Program-made: the position numbers and the translations under genes | The notes under the pieces: generated by a model | What the model saw: only the letters and a program-made list of their open reading frames with translations | What the model was told of the DNA's origin: nothing | The model's database searches: none | NCBI GenBank assembly: GCA_922989275.2 | Contig: OV277856.1 | Span: 54,011,358-54,075,357 of the forward strand | Reading direction: 5' to 3' | From: Gari tellinella | Lineage: Eukaryota > Mollusca > Bivalvia > Cardiida > Psammobiidae | DNA length: 64,000 nucleotides | Part shown: one piece after another, positions 10,965 to 21,906 of the stretch | Layout: each line of letters opens with the position of its first letter | Position numbering within the stretch: position 1 is the first letter of the stretch

Positions 10965-11118
10965 GACTAGAATTAATTGGAAATGGGAAATTTTCACTTG
11001 AAGTTTCAGCTTAACTCATTGAGCCCTAGTGACACATATATGACTAGAATTAATTGGAAATGAGAAATTTTCACTTGAAGTTTCAGCTTAACTCATTGAG
11101 CCCTAGTGACGCATATAT
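10965..11118. repeat. 77-bp tandem duplication
   Basis: GACTAGAATTAATTGGAAAT starts at 10965 and again at 11042. The two units differ at only a few bases and each ends in GAGCCCTAGTGAC. The duplication covers the left end of the family D element that follows. Confidence 0.85.
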
Positions 11119-11338
11119 GCATCCTTTACCAAATGTGTACCTGTGAAGAGTATGCTTGTCCTTTGCAAACAGTGAAGTCCCTGATTAGAGGGCTCCTGCA
11201 GGAGCCCTCTGATCAGGAACTTCACTGTTTGTCATTTTGCAATTTACTACAAAAACCTACCCAAAATAGTCTAAAATTGACTAGCCTTTATTGCAAACTG
11301 GTATTGTCCATTGACAGTTTCAGGGGATAATGAGTTAA
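11089..11338 (+). mobile_element. Family D MITE
   Basis: TTAACTCATTGAGCCCTAG start and GATAATGAGTTAA end. Core hairpin arms GCAAACAGTGAAGTCCCTGA and TCAGGAACTTCACTGTTTG enclose GAGGGCTCCTGCAGGAGCC. Confidence 0.85.
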
Positions 11339-11874
11339 TGCAGGACATAAACTTTGATAATTATTTACTGATGTCTGGAAGTATTTCAAAGTTAGTTCAT
11401 TTGTTTTCCATAATGTTAAAAACTGCATGATTTATACTGTTCTCTGTCAGGCAAGTTAGAGGTTTTGTCTGGATTTAAACTGTTTGCATATACTGAATGA
11501 AGTGCTCATGCTAAATATGAATACATTATAGGATGAAAGAATAGATATGAAATTCATTGTGAACAGTTTTAAGTCCTATGCAGATTTGTAGATTCATTGG
11601 AGAAGAAACGTTAAGTTGTTCTTAAATATCATCTAATAGTACTGGTGATTAGGGTAACTATCCTACCCACTGATTCCGCCAAGACTGTAATATCAGTACT
11701 TTTTTTTTTAATTACTAACACTAGGAATGCCATTGCTTTGGAAGTTAATTTTTATGATTTAACCATGTTATGTTAAGTGGCCAGAAGCCTTGTTGTTTCT
11801 AAAGGGCAGGGGGCACTTTGGTGCTGGTCAAAAGTATACCAGAAATCTCCTGCAGTATCGTTGTTTTTTCATCA
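11339..11874. other. Intergenic, nothing recognised
   Basis: AT-rich sequence containing a short poly(T) tract near 11700. No gene or named repeat. Confidence 0.4.
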
Positions 11875-12123
11875 TTAACCCTTTGCACCATGACCTGTTT
11901 CTTGTTTTGAAGACAACTGGCCACTTAAAGCAGTTGAAATGAAGTAAAGCAGAAAGTGTCTTAAGACACACTCTGCTTTACTCTTAGCCTGCAATAAGCT
12001 ACTATCATCTAAAATATTTCTAATGATGCATATTTATGACCATAAATTGGATCTTTTTTTTTCTTCAGTGGAGGAATAGATGAAAAGGCATAACACATGT
12101 GTATCTATGGAGTGATGGGTTAA
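11875..12123 (+). mobile_element. Family B MITE
   Basis: TTAACCCTTTGCACCATGACC start and GGAGTGATGGGTTAA end; hairpin GTGTCTTAAGACAC. Confidence 0.8.
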
Positions 12124-13031
12124 GCTACCATCTGTATAAACACTCATTTTCTTTGTCTTTAGAGTGACCATTTATCACAATCAGCTGTAAATATTGATAA
12201 AGAAGCATTTTTACTGAACAGTTGGAATATTATGGTACTGCTCTTCAACTACCAATGAGGATTTAAATGAAGCGCAATACATTATACAGTAAAACATCTC
12301 GATTACGGCCTCGTAATTGTGTTTGTTATTAAGTGTGTAATCCGGCGTTGAGTCAGTTTTCAATCTGCCATTCAGAAACAAAGTCATTTCCTACATTGTA
12401 GTGTATTTTTTAGCATTTAGTTTGGTTTAATCAGGAAAGAATGTCGTCTTCTCTGCTGTTGATATATGTGCAGTTAAAGTTGCATTTCTGCTGTTACTTA
12501 GACACACTTATCAAGGAAGTTTAATTGGTGTTTTGAGTTGATGATATTAACCTGTTTATGCCTGAATGTTGCAATGAACTCTCCCTGTATACTTGCTGAA
12601 AGATTTCATTGTAGATATACAAGGGTCATCTTAAGACACTGCAGTGTTTTCCATAAAGATAAATATTTCATATGCTATAGCAAACAGAACAGACTCTGAT
12701 TTGATGCTGTGTTACACAGCGTATTGTTTGGGTCTACTCTGTTTGTAAATATCCACTTTAGTAGACACAAGGCTTTAATGGGGTAAAACATACTAAAAGC
12801 TATTAAATCTTTATCAGTTTCAGACAAGTCTTTGTCACCTGCAACTCAAAATTTAGACAAATATTAAGGTTTACATAACATTGACAGCTTATTGCAGAGT
12901 AGGGGGGGGGGGTTGTAATCCAGAAAGCTCCTATGGTAGCATTCTGCATTACTTGAACCCTGCATTAAGCTGTACATAGAAGAAATGTTAATACTTCTTG
13001 ATTGTGGAACTTCTGAACACAGATGTTAATG
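12124..13031. other. Intergenic with degraded hairpins
   Basis: No gene seen. It holds an isolated family E left end (TACAGTAAAACATCTCGATT, 12288), a decayed core hairpin (GCAAACAGAACAGACTCTG..CTGTTTGTAAA, 12679-12751) and a G9 run near 12902. Confidence 0.45.
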
Positions 13032-13247
13032 TACAGTAAAACCTCTCTATAATGACCACTAAAATGATGGATATTTTTTATTTTATAAAAGACAGGTGAC
13101 TGCTTAAAGCAAGATGGCAGTACAACAGAAAGCTCCTTTATGAGCTTTCTGTGTTACTGCCACATTGCTTTAAGCAGTCACCTGTCATGAAATACTAATA
13201 TAAACTTAACACAATTCAGCGGTCATCACAGAAAGATTTTACTGTTG
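13032..13247 (+). mobile_element. Family E MITE
   Basis: TACAGTAAAACCTCTCTATA start with a decayed inverted end. Hairpin arms GACAGGTGACTGCTTAAAGC and GCTTTAAGCAGTCACCTGTC pair nearly perfectly around GAAAGCTCC. Confidence 0.8.
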
Positions 13248-13361
13248 AGATGTTTTGAAACAGATTTGATCAACAACTTGTAACTGTGCCATTTAAATGG
13301 TATGAAAACCTAGGCCAGTATTTAGTTCAGAAAGTAATTATCTGGTCAGTTGACAATTGCT

Positions 13362-13563
13362 TACAGTAAAACCCCTTTATTATGACCACTGAAACAATTG
13401 CTGATTGTATGAAAGACAGGTAGCACCCTAAAACTAGGTGACAGTAAAAACAGAAAGCCCCTAAACGACCTTGCTGTTTTACTTTCACCTTGCTTTAAGC
13501 AGCCACCTGCCTAAAACACGAAATAAACAGCAATTAGTGGTTATATTAGAGAGGTTTTTACTG
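13362..13563 (+). mobile_element. Family E MITE
   Basis: TACAGTAAAACCCCTTTAT start and AGAGAGGTTTTTACTGCA end, with the same hairpin in a more degraded form. Confidence 0.75.
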
Positions 13564-13853
13564 CAATGATGTATCTAAGGTATAATGTAATGGTAAAAGC
13601 ACATTAAGAGTGTTTTGTTGATGATTGTGTTTGCTAGGCTGAGTTGTATAAGTGAAGAAGAAAGCGGAGTGAGGATTTTTACCATGAGAAAAGAAATGTG
13701 CTTTGAATACAGTAAAACTCCTCTAATACTATGATTGCTTTATGGTGCTTAGTTATCTATGTCCTAAGACAGGCGGCGTTAAAAAACAAGATGAAAGTAA
13801 AGCAGAAAGCTCTTACAAAGTTTAATGTTTTCTGCTTTATTTCCATTATTGCT

Positions 13854-14344
13854 TTAGCCCATTACCCCATAGCCTGTTTCTAGTTTTAAACTCATGTGAC
13901 CACTTAAAACAGGTTGAAAGTCAAGCAGAAGGCACCTTCTGCTTTACTTCCAGCCTGTTTTAAGCTACCATCTGCAAGGATAAAGAAGCAATTTGTTATC
14001 ACACTTATTCATGACTGTAAATTTGAACCATTTTCTGCAGTGGAGGAATATATTTGAGGTGTAAAAAGGCGTACTTGTGGGGCAATGGGTACAGTGGAGA
14101 ATCTGTTATTCTTTCCCGTTTAAACGCAAACGTACGCAAACGCAAAGCACTAAAATGTAGAAAAGAACAACTTTTGGACAATTCTGATATTTCATGTTTA
14201 TCATGGTGGCAAACAGTTTGGAGCCTGATCAGACGCCGGGTTACCCGGCGTCTGATCTGGCTCCAAACTGTTTGCACTGGAAATAATAGTTTTAGCGTAA
14301 ACGCGTTTATTGGGAAAGAATAACAGATTCTCCACTGTATTTAA
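13854..14344 (+). mobile_element. Family B MITE nested in family E and split by family A
   Basis: Starts TTAGCCCATTACCCCATAG. Its last bases (..GGCAATGGG) are separated from the terminal TTAA by the family A copy at 14090. Confidence 0.75.
14090..14339 (-). mobile_element. Family A MITE, innermost of a three-level nest
   Basis: Complete copy, almost identical to those at 8068 and 29653, which implies recent spread. Confidence 0.92.
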
Positions 14345-14413
14345 CTGTCATCTGTCTTAGTACAATTAATCAGGCCACTTTTCAGTGACAGTAATGGGGG
14401 GATTTTACTGCAC

Positions 14414-15953
14414 TACAGATAAACTGGTTTAAATGTATTTTGTTTATGATAATAAAATTGCTTTATAAACGTTTATATAATGTTTTGATTTCTTTCATAT
14501 CCTTAAATACCTAAATGCAGTCCAACTTCATATGTATGTGTGGCGGACACTCTTTAAGATATCTGTCCCTGAAATGGACCATTCCAGTTTCTAATTAAGG
14601 CTAGTCCATTTTTAGCTCCTCTGTTTCGAAGAAACTACAGCTATTGTCTTCACTCTGGCGTATACATGTGTTGTTGTAGTCATTGTCGTCCGAAATATTA
14701 ACGTTGACCATAACTTTAGAACCACACGTGATACAGACCTTATATTTGGTATGTGCGGTACACTATCAAACAGAACTTCAGCTCAGTAAATTAAAAACTT
14801 GGGTCATGTCCAACAAAAGTCAAGGTCTTGCATTTATTAGTCATTAAGATGTAAAATATGGTGGGTTTAAGATACTCCATAACTTTGGAACTGCATGTGA
14901 TAAAGACTTAAAATTTTGCATGTTTATTCAGTGATTTTTTTCCTTCATTTGTGAATGGGTTCGGTTCCCCTTAGATTGTGAAAATTTTGCGTTCTTTTAC
15001 TCAAAATTGTGAACAAAAGTAGATCTAGATTCTAGCTCTAAAAGGTTTCTGCTGATATTGTGAAAACAAATGTTGACCATCAGAGAAAAATCCGAATTTC
15101 CTGCAAAATGGTGGGGACTTATGAAGGAAAATATCTTTTGTGGAAGAAAAACACTTTTATATTTACGCCAGCAGAGTAGGGAGGGCTTAAACCATGTTTT
15201 TCCTAAAAATGGCTTTTTGCATTGTGAACCAATATGGGTCCCTTTTGAATTGTGAAGGGTCCTTTTATGGGTACCAGTTATAAAGGAAACACATATCTGT
15301 TATTCAACTCTAGAAGCTCTTCAGTTCAATACAACTTGGGTCATGTCAGTCAAAGATCAGGATCATTTAGAGGTCAAATAGAGTTAATTTAACATTTCCC
15401 ATTACTCTGAAACAACATGTGTTTTGGGAAATATACGTCACTATGGCCAGTATATAGATGCAAACATGTTTAATTAGTAAACATTGAAATGACATATGCC
15501 ATATCTCAACTATCAATAATTCCACAGCAAACAGAACATCAAAAATGCGTCCTGACTCTGGAATGAACAAATCGAGCACATTCTATTATGTCACATACAT
15601 ATACGTGATTGTGACGTAATAGCATATGCTACTGGTCATGTGACTACTGATACATACTTCATATTTGGCATACATGTCTGCTCAACACAAAACGCTCTTG
15701 GGCTCAGTATAATTAGGTCATGGCAGAAAAAAGTGAATTCAGGTCAAATAGGCTGAATTTAAAATTGGCCATAACTTTGGAACTGCATGTAATAGAGACT
15801 TTACATTTGACAATTATACTCAACACAAGTAGCTCTTCTGTTTAGTACAAGTTAGGTGATGTCAGACAAAGGTCATGGTCATTTAGAGCCCCCAAAGTAG
15901 ACAGGCGGACACATTGTCAAGACAAAGGCAATAAGAATATCTCACTGTTCCTT
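14414..15953. repeat. Gene-free stretch with diverged tandem-type repeat
   Basis: Repeated phrases such as 'cataactttggaactgcatg', 'gtcatgtc..caaaggtcaagg' and 'ggtcatttagag' recur at irregular spacing (about 14710-15900). They are diverged relatives of the 146-bp units at 20205-20750. No gene is supported here. Confidence 0.55.
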
Positions 15954-16418
15954 CTTAACACATTGAACCCTAGCGACGAGTATACTCATGAGCCCTCTGA
16001 TCAGGGTCTACACTGTTTGTCATTTTGTAAAATATTGTTAAAATCCACCTTAAATACAGTGGTAAATACGCTATTTCTACCCATTTACGCGTTAATCTAT
16101 GCGTAAGAAACGCATAGTGAACGGTTAACGAACGGTTAACGCCTAACGATTTTAACGCGTTTAAACGCGTTAATAAACGATTATACCAATGCAGTCTCGG
16201 CTAAGGGGTCCGTCGACTAAGTGATGACCCTTTCATCCGGGCTCTTTTAAACGCGTAAAGAAACGGCTAGGAAACGCATTTAACGAAACGGATAATAAAT
16301 GCGTAAGAAACGCGTAAAGTGGGTAGGAATAGCGTATTTACCACTGTAGTCATAAATGGACTAGACTTATATTGAAATTGGACTTGTCCATTAAACGTTT
16401 CAGGGATCAATGAGTTAA
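15954..16418 (+). mobile_element. Family D MITE split by family H
   Basis: TTAACACATTGAACCCTAG start and GGGATCAATGAGTTAA end. The inserted family H element lies at 16055-16347. The D hairpin is largely deleted (only CCCTCTGATCAGGGTCTAC side left). Confidence 0.75.
16055..16347. mobile_element. Family H MITE (AAACGCGT-rich)
   Basis: Inverted ends TACAGTGGTAAATACGCTAT and ATAGCGTATTTACCACTGTA extend through ..TTCTACCCA. The interior is full of AAACGC/ACGCGTTT motifs, and TA is the likely target. Only one copy is seen in the window. Confidence 0.8.
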
Positions 16419-16510
16419 TCTACCAGGATAACAAAACAGACGAGCGTTGGCACTGGCATGCGGTGCTCCCTTTAGGCTATGTAGAGTTGTTTGTGAAATA
16501 CAGCCCCACC

Positions 16511-16757
16511 TCTGTGGAGAATCTGTTATTCTTTCCCAATAAACGTGTTTACTCTAAAACTATTATTCGCAGTGCAAACAGTTTAGACCCAGATCAGACG
16601 CCGGGTAACCCGGCGTCTGATCAGGCTCCAAACTGTTTGCCACCAAGATAAACATGAAATATCAGAATTGTCCAAAAGTTGTTATTTTCTACGTTTTAGT
16701 GCTTTGCGTTTGCGTACGTTTGCGTTTAAACGGGAAAGAATAACAGATTCTCCACTG
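16511..16757 (+). mobile_element. Family A MITE
   Basis: Intact body. Both tips are slightly changed (CTCTGTGGAG, TCCACTGGGC). Confidence 0.88.
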
Positions 16758-16841
16758 GGCCTAATCAATTGATTTAGATATCTTGAGTTCGCCCAATTTG
16801 AGTATTCCAATATTTCAAAGTTAGAACGCTGCTCAGCCACG

Positions 16842-17010
16842 TTTAAGGCACATTCTGCTTTACTTTCTGCCTGCTTTAAGGTAATATTTGCTAGAATAAA
16901 GAAACTATTTTCGATGGTGCATATCCATGACTGTATAAATTTGAACTATTTTCCTGAAAGGAGGATTCAATTAAAAGCATACACATGAGTATCTATGAGT
17001 AAAGGGTTAA
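16842..17010 (+). mobile_element. Right half of a family B MITE
   Basis: Starts exactly at the central TTAAGGCACATTCTGCTTT and runs to GAGTAAAGGGTTAA; the left half is absent. Confidence 0.75.
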
Positions 17011-17104
17011 ATCTAATTTGCCTTAAAAGGTTTCCTGCCAATCAGAGACGGGAATGGTTGTGGTCGTTGATATAAAATTTTCTAGTCTAAAATTTAATAA
17101 ATTT

Positions 17105-17255
17105 CCTAAACGACAGACAAACGCGGCGTTTGATCTGGAATCAAGCAATTTGCAAATATGAGCCAAATCTTAATTATCCCTCCCTATAATGACTCCCCCG
17201 AACAACAAACACAACCTGTCTCCCATTTGGTGTCTTTAGAGAGGGGGTACTGTTA
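17105..17255 (+). mobile_element. Family F fragment
   Basis: Carries the right half: ATCTGGAATCAAGCAATTTG, then CCCTCCCTATAATGACTCC, and ends in AGAGAGGGGGTACTGTTA. Confidence 0.6.
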
Positions 17256-17446
17256 TTAGTCGAGCAGGCTTTTTGTAAACGTTTTGCATCATGCGAATAC
17301 AGGAATGACTGGATTGTTGAAGAAATTAAAAAACAAACTGCGTCACGGTGGCAGATGTCCCAAAGATTTAATTGATAATTGACACTATAAAATGCATTGT
17401 TTGTTGTATGCAGACAAGTAAATATATCCATACACAACTTTTAAAA

Positions 17447-17712
17447 ACGTTTACTCATCCCCTGAAACTTCCAATAGACAATTCCAGTTTACAATAAAAG
17501 CTGGTCCATTTTTATGGTTTATGGTTGTTTTTTGGGTGTGTTTCTTTTTACAATATATTGTAATATGACAAACAGTGAAGTCACTGATTAGAGGGCTCCT
17601 GTAGGAGCCCTCTAATCAGGGACTTCAATGTTTGCATTAGACCAGTGTACTCTTAACATGTACACTTTTGGTAAAGGACGCATATATACGTGACTAGGGC
17701 TCAATGAGTTTA
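17447..17712 (-). mobile_element. Family D MITE
   Basis: The hairpin at 17570-17633 (CAAACAGTGAAGTCACTG..CAGGGACTTCAATGTTTG) is near perfect. The right end is GGGCTCAATGAGTTTA. Confidence 0.8.
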
Positions 17713-17769
17713 GTGACAATCCTACACCCAAAGCTACATCCGCACACCAAATTCTGTATTAGAATGAAC

Positions 17770-18019
17770 TACAGCGGAGAAAACGTTATTCTTTCCCAAT
17801 AAATGCGCTTACGCTAAAACTATTATTTCCGCTGCAAACAGTTTGGAGCCAGATCAGACGCCGGGTAACCCGGCGTCTGATCAGGCTCCAAACTGTTTGC
17901 CACCAAGATAAACATGAATTATCAGAATTGTCAAAAAGTTGTCATTTTCTACGTTTAAGTGTTTTGCGTTTGCGTACGTTTGCGTTTAAACGGGAAAGAA
18001 TAACGTTTTCTCCACTGTA
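17770..18019 (+). mobile_element. Family A MITE
   Basis: Complete; belongs to the subtype whose ends read GAGAAAACGTTATTC rather than GAGAATCTGTTATTC. Confidence 0.9.
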
Positions 18020-18329
18020 TATACTACTATAATAGCATAGACAGACAAACCTGTGTTAGCGGCCGCTGAATTAGGGCACCTTTATATTTTACGATGGCAA
18101 GAGTTGCCTCCCTCAGACCTTTGTCTCTCATCATAACGTTTTCTCTGCACATTACTAGATGTAATCATGCATAAAAGCCAATGCCTGAAAATGGCATGAC
18201 ACTCGAGATGTACTCAAACAACAAACCAAGTGTCCCTATAGCATATATTTATGTTCCGGCCAATTGTACAACGGAGAGATGAACACACAGATTAGTTAAC
18301 TAGCTATATCTGAACAGACAGACATACAG

Positions 18330-18425
18330 ACATACAAAAACAATATGCTCCCGACTAAGTATATATATATACTTAGTCGGGAGCATACTGTTTTTGTATG
18401 TCTGTCTGTTGGTCTGTTTGTCTGT
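18330..18425. repeat. Palindrome of two abutting repeat ends
   Basis: AACAATATGCTCCCGACTAA is followed at once by its inverted copy TTAGTCGGGAGCATACTGTT, with CAGACATAC and GTATGTCTGTCTG outside and ATATATATAT at the centre. The same end occurs singly near 20010, 20825 and 20965. Confidence 0.8.
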
Positions 18426-18540
18426 TTGTATATATATATATATGCGCCACAAGTTAATATGATTTAATACATATTTCGTCTGGTTTTTTTTTTCATATTT
18501 AAATATGAGGTATTTTATTTAACAATATTGAAATGAGTAT

Positions 18541-18720
18541 CAAACGGTCTTGATCCAGATTAAACGCCGCGTTACGCGGCGTTTGATCGAGATCCAAACT
18601 GTTTGCAAATAACTATACACATGTAGTTGTACTCGGGGATAAGGCAATGATCGGGATCCAAACTGTTTGCAAATAACTATACACATGGAATTGTACTCGG
18701 GGATATGGCAATGTTCAAAG
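18541..18720. repeat. Isolated family C hairpin core with duplicated right flank
   Basis: The hairpin CAAACGGTCTTGATCC..GGATC..AAACTGTTTG is followed by 'caaataactatacacatg', which is repeated once more about 59 bp on. Confidence 0.65.
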
Positions 18721-18914
18721 TGATTTTAAGCAATATCTACAACCTTTCGTAAACCACTGGTTAACAGCTCCCCTCTCCAGGAAACCCATATAAAGCGATC
18801 TTTTTATTATTTTAGACTGAGCCCTTGGGTTTGATATGTTTGACTGTAAAGTTCTATATGAATGACATTTAGATCTGCACTATTTAATCTTTCACTGCCG
18901 TTGTGAAATTATGA

Positions 18915-19053
18915 AGGCGTCTGATCTAGATTCAAGCTGTTTGCAAATGTAAACAAAGTCATTATTTTCTCTCCCTTTAAAATAACAACTCCCTCCGAAC
19001 AACACACGCACTCTATGTCTCCCGTTGGGTGTTGTTGTAGAGAGGGAGCACTG
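18915..19053 (+). mobile_element. Family F fragment
   Basis: GCGTCTGATCTAGATTCAAG to TGTAGAGAGGGAGCACTGCA; the left half is missing. Confidence 0.6.
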
Positions 19054-19200
19054 CACATACCCTTTTCTAGTCAGGTTCCCGGGTGTTTGATTATTTCATA
19101 TAATCGGAGTTAATAGGAGACAGGGAACCAGACTAACCCTTTTCACGTGGTCTGGTTACTTCCCCTGGCACTACGTGATTAGGTCAGGCACAAACAAATA

Positions 19201-19226
19201 ATGGCGGCGCCCATGGAAAAGACCAG
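19201..19226 (+). CDS. Possible first coding exon, left copy (MAAPMEKT)
   Basis: ATGGCGGCGCCCATGGAAAA starts a frame MAAPMEKT and meets a perfect donor, ACCAG|GTGAGT, at 226/227, leaving in phase 2. The inverted partner at 22862-22887 has the same length, the same peptide and the same donor, with one synonymous change (AAA to AAG). I see no following exon, so the gene is unidentified. It could be a copied 5' gene end (promoter plus first exon) rather than an active gene. Confidence 0.4.
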
Positions 19227-19369
19227 GTGAGTTAAAACAAGAAGGAACAACTTAAAGTGTTGATGGCAAGCGCTTAATATCTTAACATATGATTCATACC
19301 ATTAGGATAGGATTAAATGTGACAATGATTAGTAGTGACGTTGTGTATTTTGTGTTTTAAAGCTTAAAG

Positions 19370-19904
19370 GGACTCGCAACCGGATGGTGTACTTGTCAAA
19401 ATAAAATAAAATACTCAAATAAAAGCAAATTTGTGGCATTATTTGGCTTCTGACATTAAAAAAATATGATCAGTCAAAAAAAAGTCTCAAGAATCGTCAC
19501 CGAATCTTAGATTTTGAGATATTTTCCATCGTTTTTCTATACCGACTAGTAGACGGTATAGTTGTTGTTGTTGCTTCTCTACACGGGCTCAGACATAAAC
19601 ACGAGCCGAATTACGAAGTTGTATGCACTTTCGATGGCTACACATTGAAATACGTTAAATCGATCCGGGATAAACGGATAGTTCCGTGGTCCATTGGTCT
19701 AAGCGGTTTCCCCTATTTTGCCTTCTGTCCGCCAATGCCGGGCCCCGGGTTCGAATCCCACCAGAGACCAATATTTTTTTTTTTTGAAATACATTTTTTT
19801 AAACAGAATTTCTTATCCTAAACTAATTCTTTACCATTTATATAAGCGTTTGACACTTATTTACAAATTACTATTTTTAATGCACCATCTGGTTGCGAGT
19901 CGCT
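19370..19904 (+). mobile_element. TIR element carrying a tRNA-like sequence
   Basis: Inverted ends GACTCGCAACCGGATGGTG and CACCATCTGGTTGCGAGTC. TTAAAG flanks both sides (19364-19369, 19905-19910), and the right arm of the inverted duplication preserves the empty site (GCTTAAAGTCACAT). A second copy in opposite orientation is at 50452-50955. The exact boundary is uncertain by a few bases because the two tips differ. Confidence 0.8.
19683..19772 (+). other. tRNA-like sequence inside the TIR element
   Basis: A-box-like TGGTCTAAGCGG and B-box GGGTTCGAATCCC are both present, followed by a poly(T) run. The arms needed for a canonical cloverleaf do not pair well, so this is a tRNA-derived pol III promoter-like part of the repeat rather than a working tRNA gene. 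Confidence 0.6.
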
Positions 19905-20204
19905 TTAAAGTCACATATTTTCGCGACCGTGCTTGCAGGCGGTATACGTTTCTTTAAAGATTTTAATAAAAAATAACGATGTTTCGGTATTTTTATTCCC
20001 ACATACTTCTTAGTCGGGAGCATATTGTTTGTGTATGTCTGTCTGCCAGTATGTCTGTCTGTTGGTCTGTTTGTCTGTTTGTTTGTCCGTCTGTCCACAA
20101 CTTTACCGTTGTCCATAACTCTGGAGCTACATAGGATATAGACTTTATATTTGGTTCTGCACTCAACCCAAAAAGCTCTTGAGCTCAGTACACATTTGGT
20201 CATG

Positions 20205-20750
20205 TCAAGGTCATTTAGAGGTAAAATCGGACGAATTAAACATTGGCCATAATTTGGGAGTTGTGTTGTTTCTGCTGGGGTTTATAGTCCCGCATAAGCT
20301 TCATCATAATTTGGGAGCTGCATGTGGTACATACTTTATATTTTGAATGTGTACTCAACTCAAGAAGCTCTTGAGCTCAGTACAACTTGGGTCATGTCGG
20401 ACAAATGTCAAGGTCATTTAGAGGTAAAATCGGGTGAATTAAACACTGGCCATAACTTTGGAGCTGCATGTGATATAGATCTTATATTTGGAGTGTGTAC
20501 TCAACTCAAGAAGCTCTTGAGCTCAGTAGAACTTGGGTCATGTCGGACAAATGTCAAGGTCATTTAGAGGTAAACTCGGGTGAATTAAACATTGGCCATA
20601 ACTTTGTAGCTGCATGTGATACAGATTTTTTATTTGGAATGTGTACTCAACTCAAGAAGTTCTTGAGCTTGGTACAACTTAGGTTGTGACCAACAAAGGT
20701 CAAGGTAATTAAGAGGTCAAATATGGTTAATTTAACTTTTGCCGTATCTC
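20205..20750 (+). repeat. 146-bp tandem repeats
   Basis: AGGTCATTTAGAGGTAAA-type anchors occur at about 20208, 20411, 20557 and 20703. The last three are spaced 146 bp apart; the first interval carries a 57-bp extra segment. Units include 'gagctcagtacaacttgggt'. The array is the spacer of the inverted duplication. Confidence 0.8.
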
Positions 20751-21738
20751 TAGAACTACATGTGATACACCGAAGAAGATCTTGAGCTTGGTGCAGCTTA
20801 GGTTGTGACAGACAGACAGACACAATATGCTCCCGACTAAGTAGTGTGGGGGAATAAAAACACCTATGTAGTTCCAGGGTTATGGACAAGGTAAAGTTGT
20901 GGACAGACGGTCAAAGAAACAGACAAACAGACCAGCAAACAGACAGACAGACAGACAAAAACAATATGCTCCCGACTAAGTAGTAGGCATAAAAACACCG
21001 GAACATCGTTACTTTTAATTAAAATCTCGGAGGAAACGTATACCGTCTGCAAGCACGGTCGCGAACATATGTGACTTTAAGCTTTAAAACACAAAATACA
21101 CAACGTCACTACTAATCATTGTCATATATAATGGTATGAATCATATGTTAAGATATTAAGCGCCTGTCATCAAAACTTCAAGTTGTTCCTTCTTGTTTTA
21201 AGGTGGTTCGCGGGTCTGCTTATTCCGTGTCAGAAATCTTTGAAATCTTGATTAAATAGAAATATACCATATCAGGGTTGAAAAATCGTTAAAATAAAAT
21301 TCTAACATGACACGTGAATTCGTCTCTATAAACAAAGAACAGGTCTATCGTGGTATACGTGAGACGTTGTACAACGCTCTTCTCTACCCCGCTCCTCCCG
21401 CGGTTATATGACATGACGTGACCTCGTGCGTTCATACGTTATGTTTTTTAAATTTCTTACGTTATTCATATAGCCCGTAAAGACCATATACTTTTAACCA
21501 GTCATGTTACTGTAATTTTCCCATTCTTCTGTCTTGTTTCATGTAATGTGTGTTCTATGCCAGATTGTGGATCAGTAAATGTAAATTTGCTGTTGTGTGT
21601 TAAATATATATAACTAGATTGTTGTAATGCCGCGGAAAAAGTTATTCGGTCGAAAAACTGCATCCGCTGAGGAAATAAGTATGGAACATTTGATTTCCTT
21701 TCTAATGAATTTCTTTAAATCTGGTCATGTTAGAATCG

Positions 21739-21906
21739 AAATAATCTATGTTCTACCGTTGTGAAACGGTATTTTACTACGGTCGGTCGTTGTGGTGCGC
21801 AGGAATTGACCACTCAGGCATTCGACCTTCGTGGTCAATTCCTGTGCACCACAACTCCCAACCGTTGTAAAATACCGTTTCACAACGGTAGAACATAGAT
21901 TATTTC
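21739..21906. repeat. Long hairpin inside the TTAA element
   Basis: GAAATAATCTATGTTCTACC pairs with GGTAGAACATAGATTATTTC. The arms continue through AAACGGTATTTTAC and GGAATTGACCAC for about 75 bp each. Confidence 0.85.

Larger units (their letters stand above)
13708..14413 (+). mobile_element. Family E MITE split by a family B MITE
   Basis: The left part runs TACAGTAAAACTCCTC..CATTATTGCTTTA (to about 13857). The right part resumes TTTAACTGTCATCTGTCTTA and ends GGGGGATTTTACTGCA. The break lies in the TTAA of the expected TGCTTTAA-CTGTCATCTG sequence. Confidence 0.7.
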
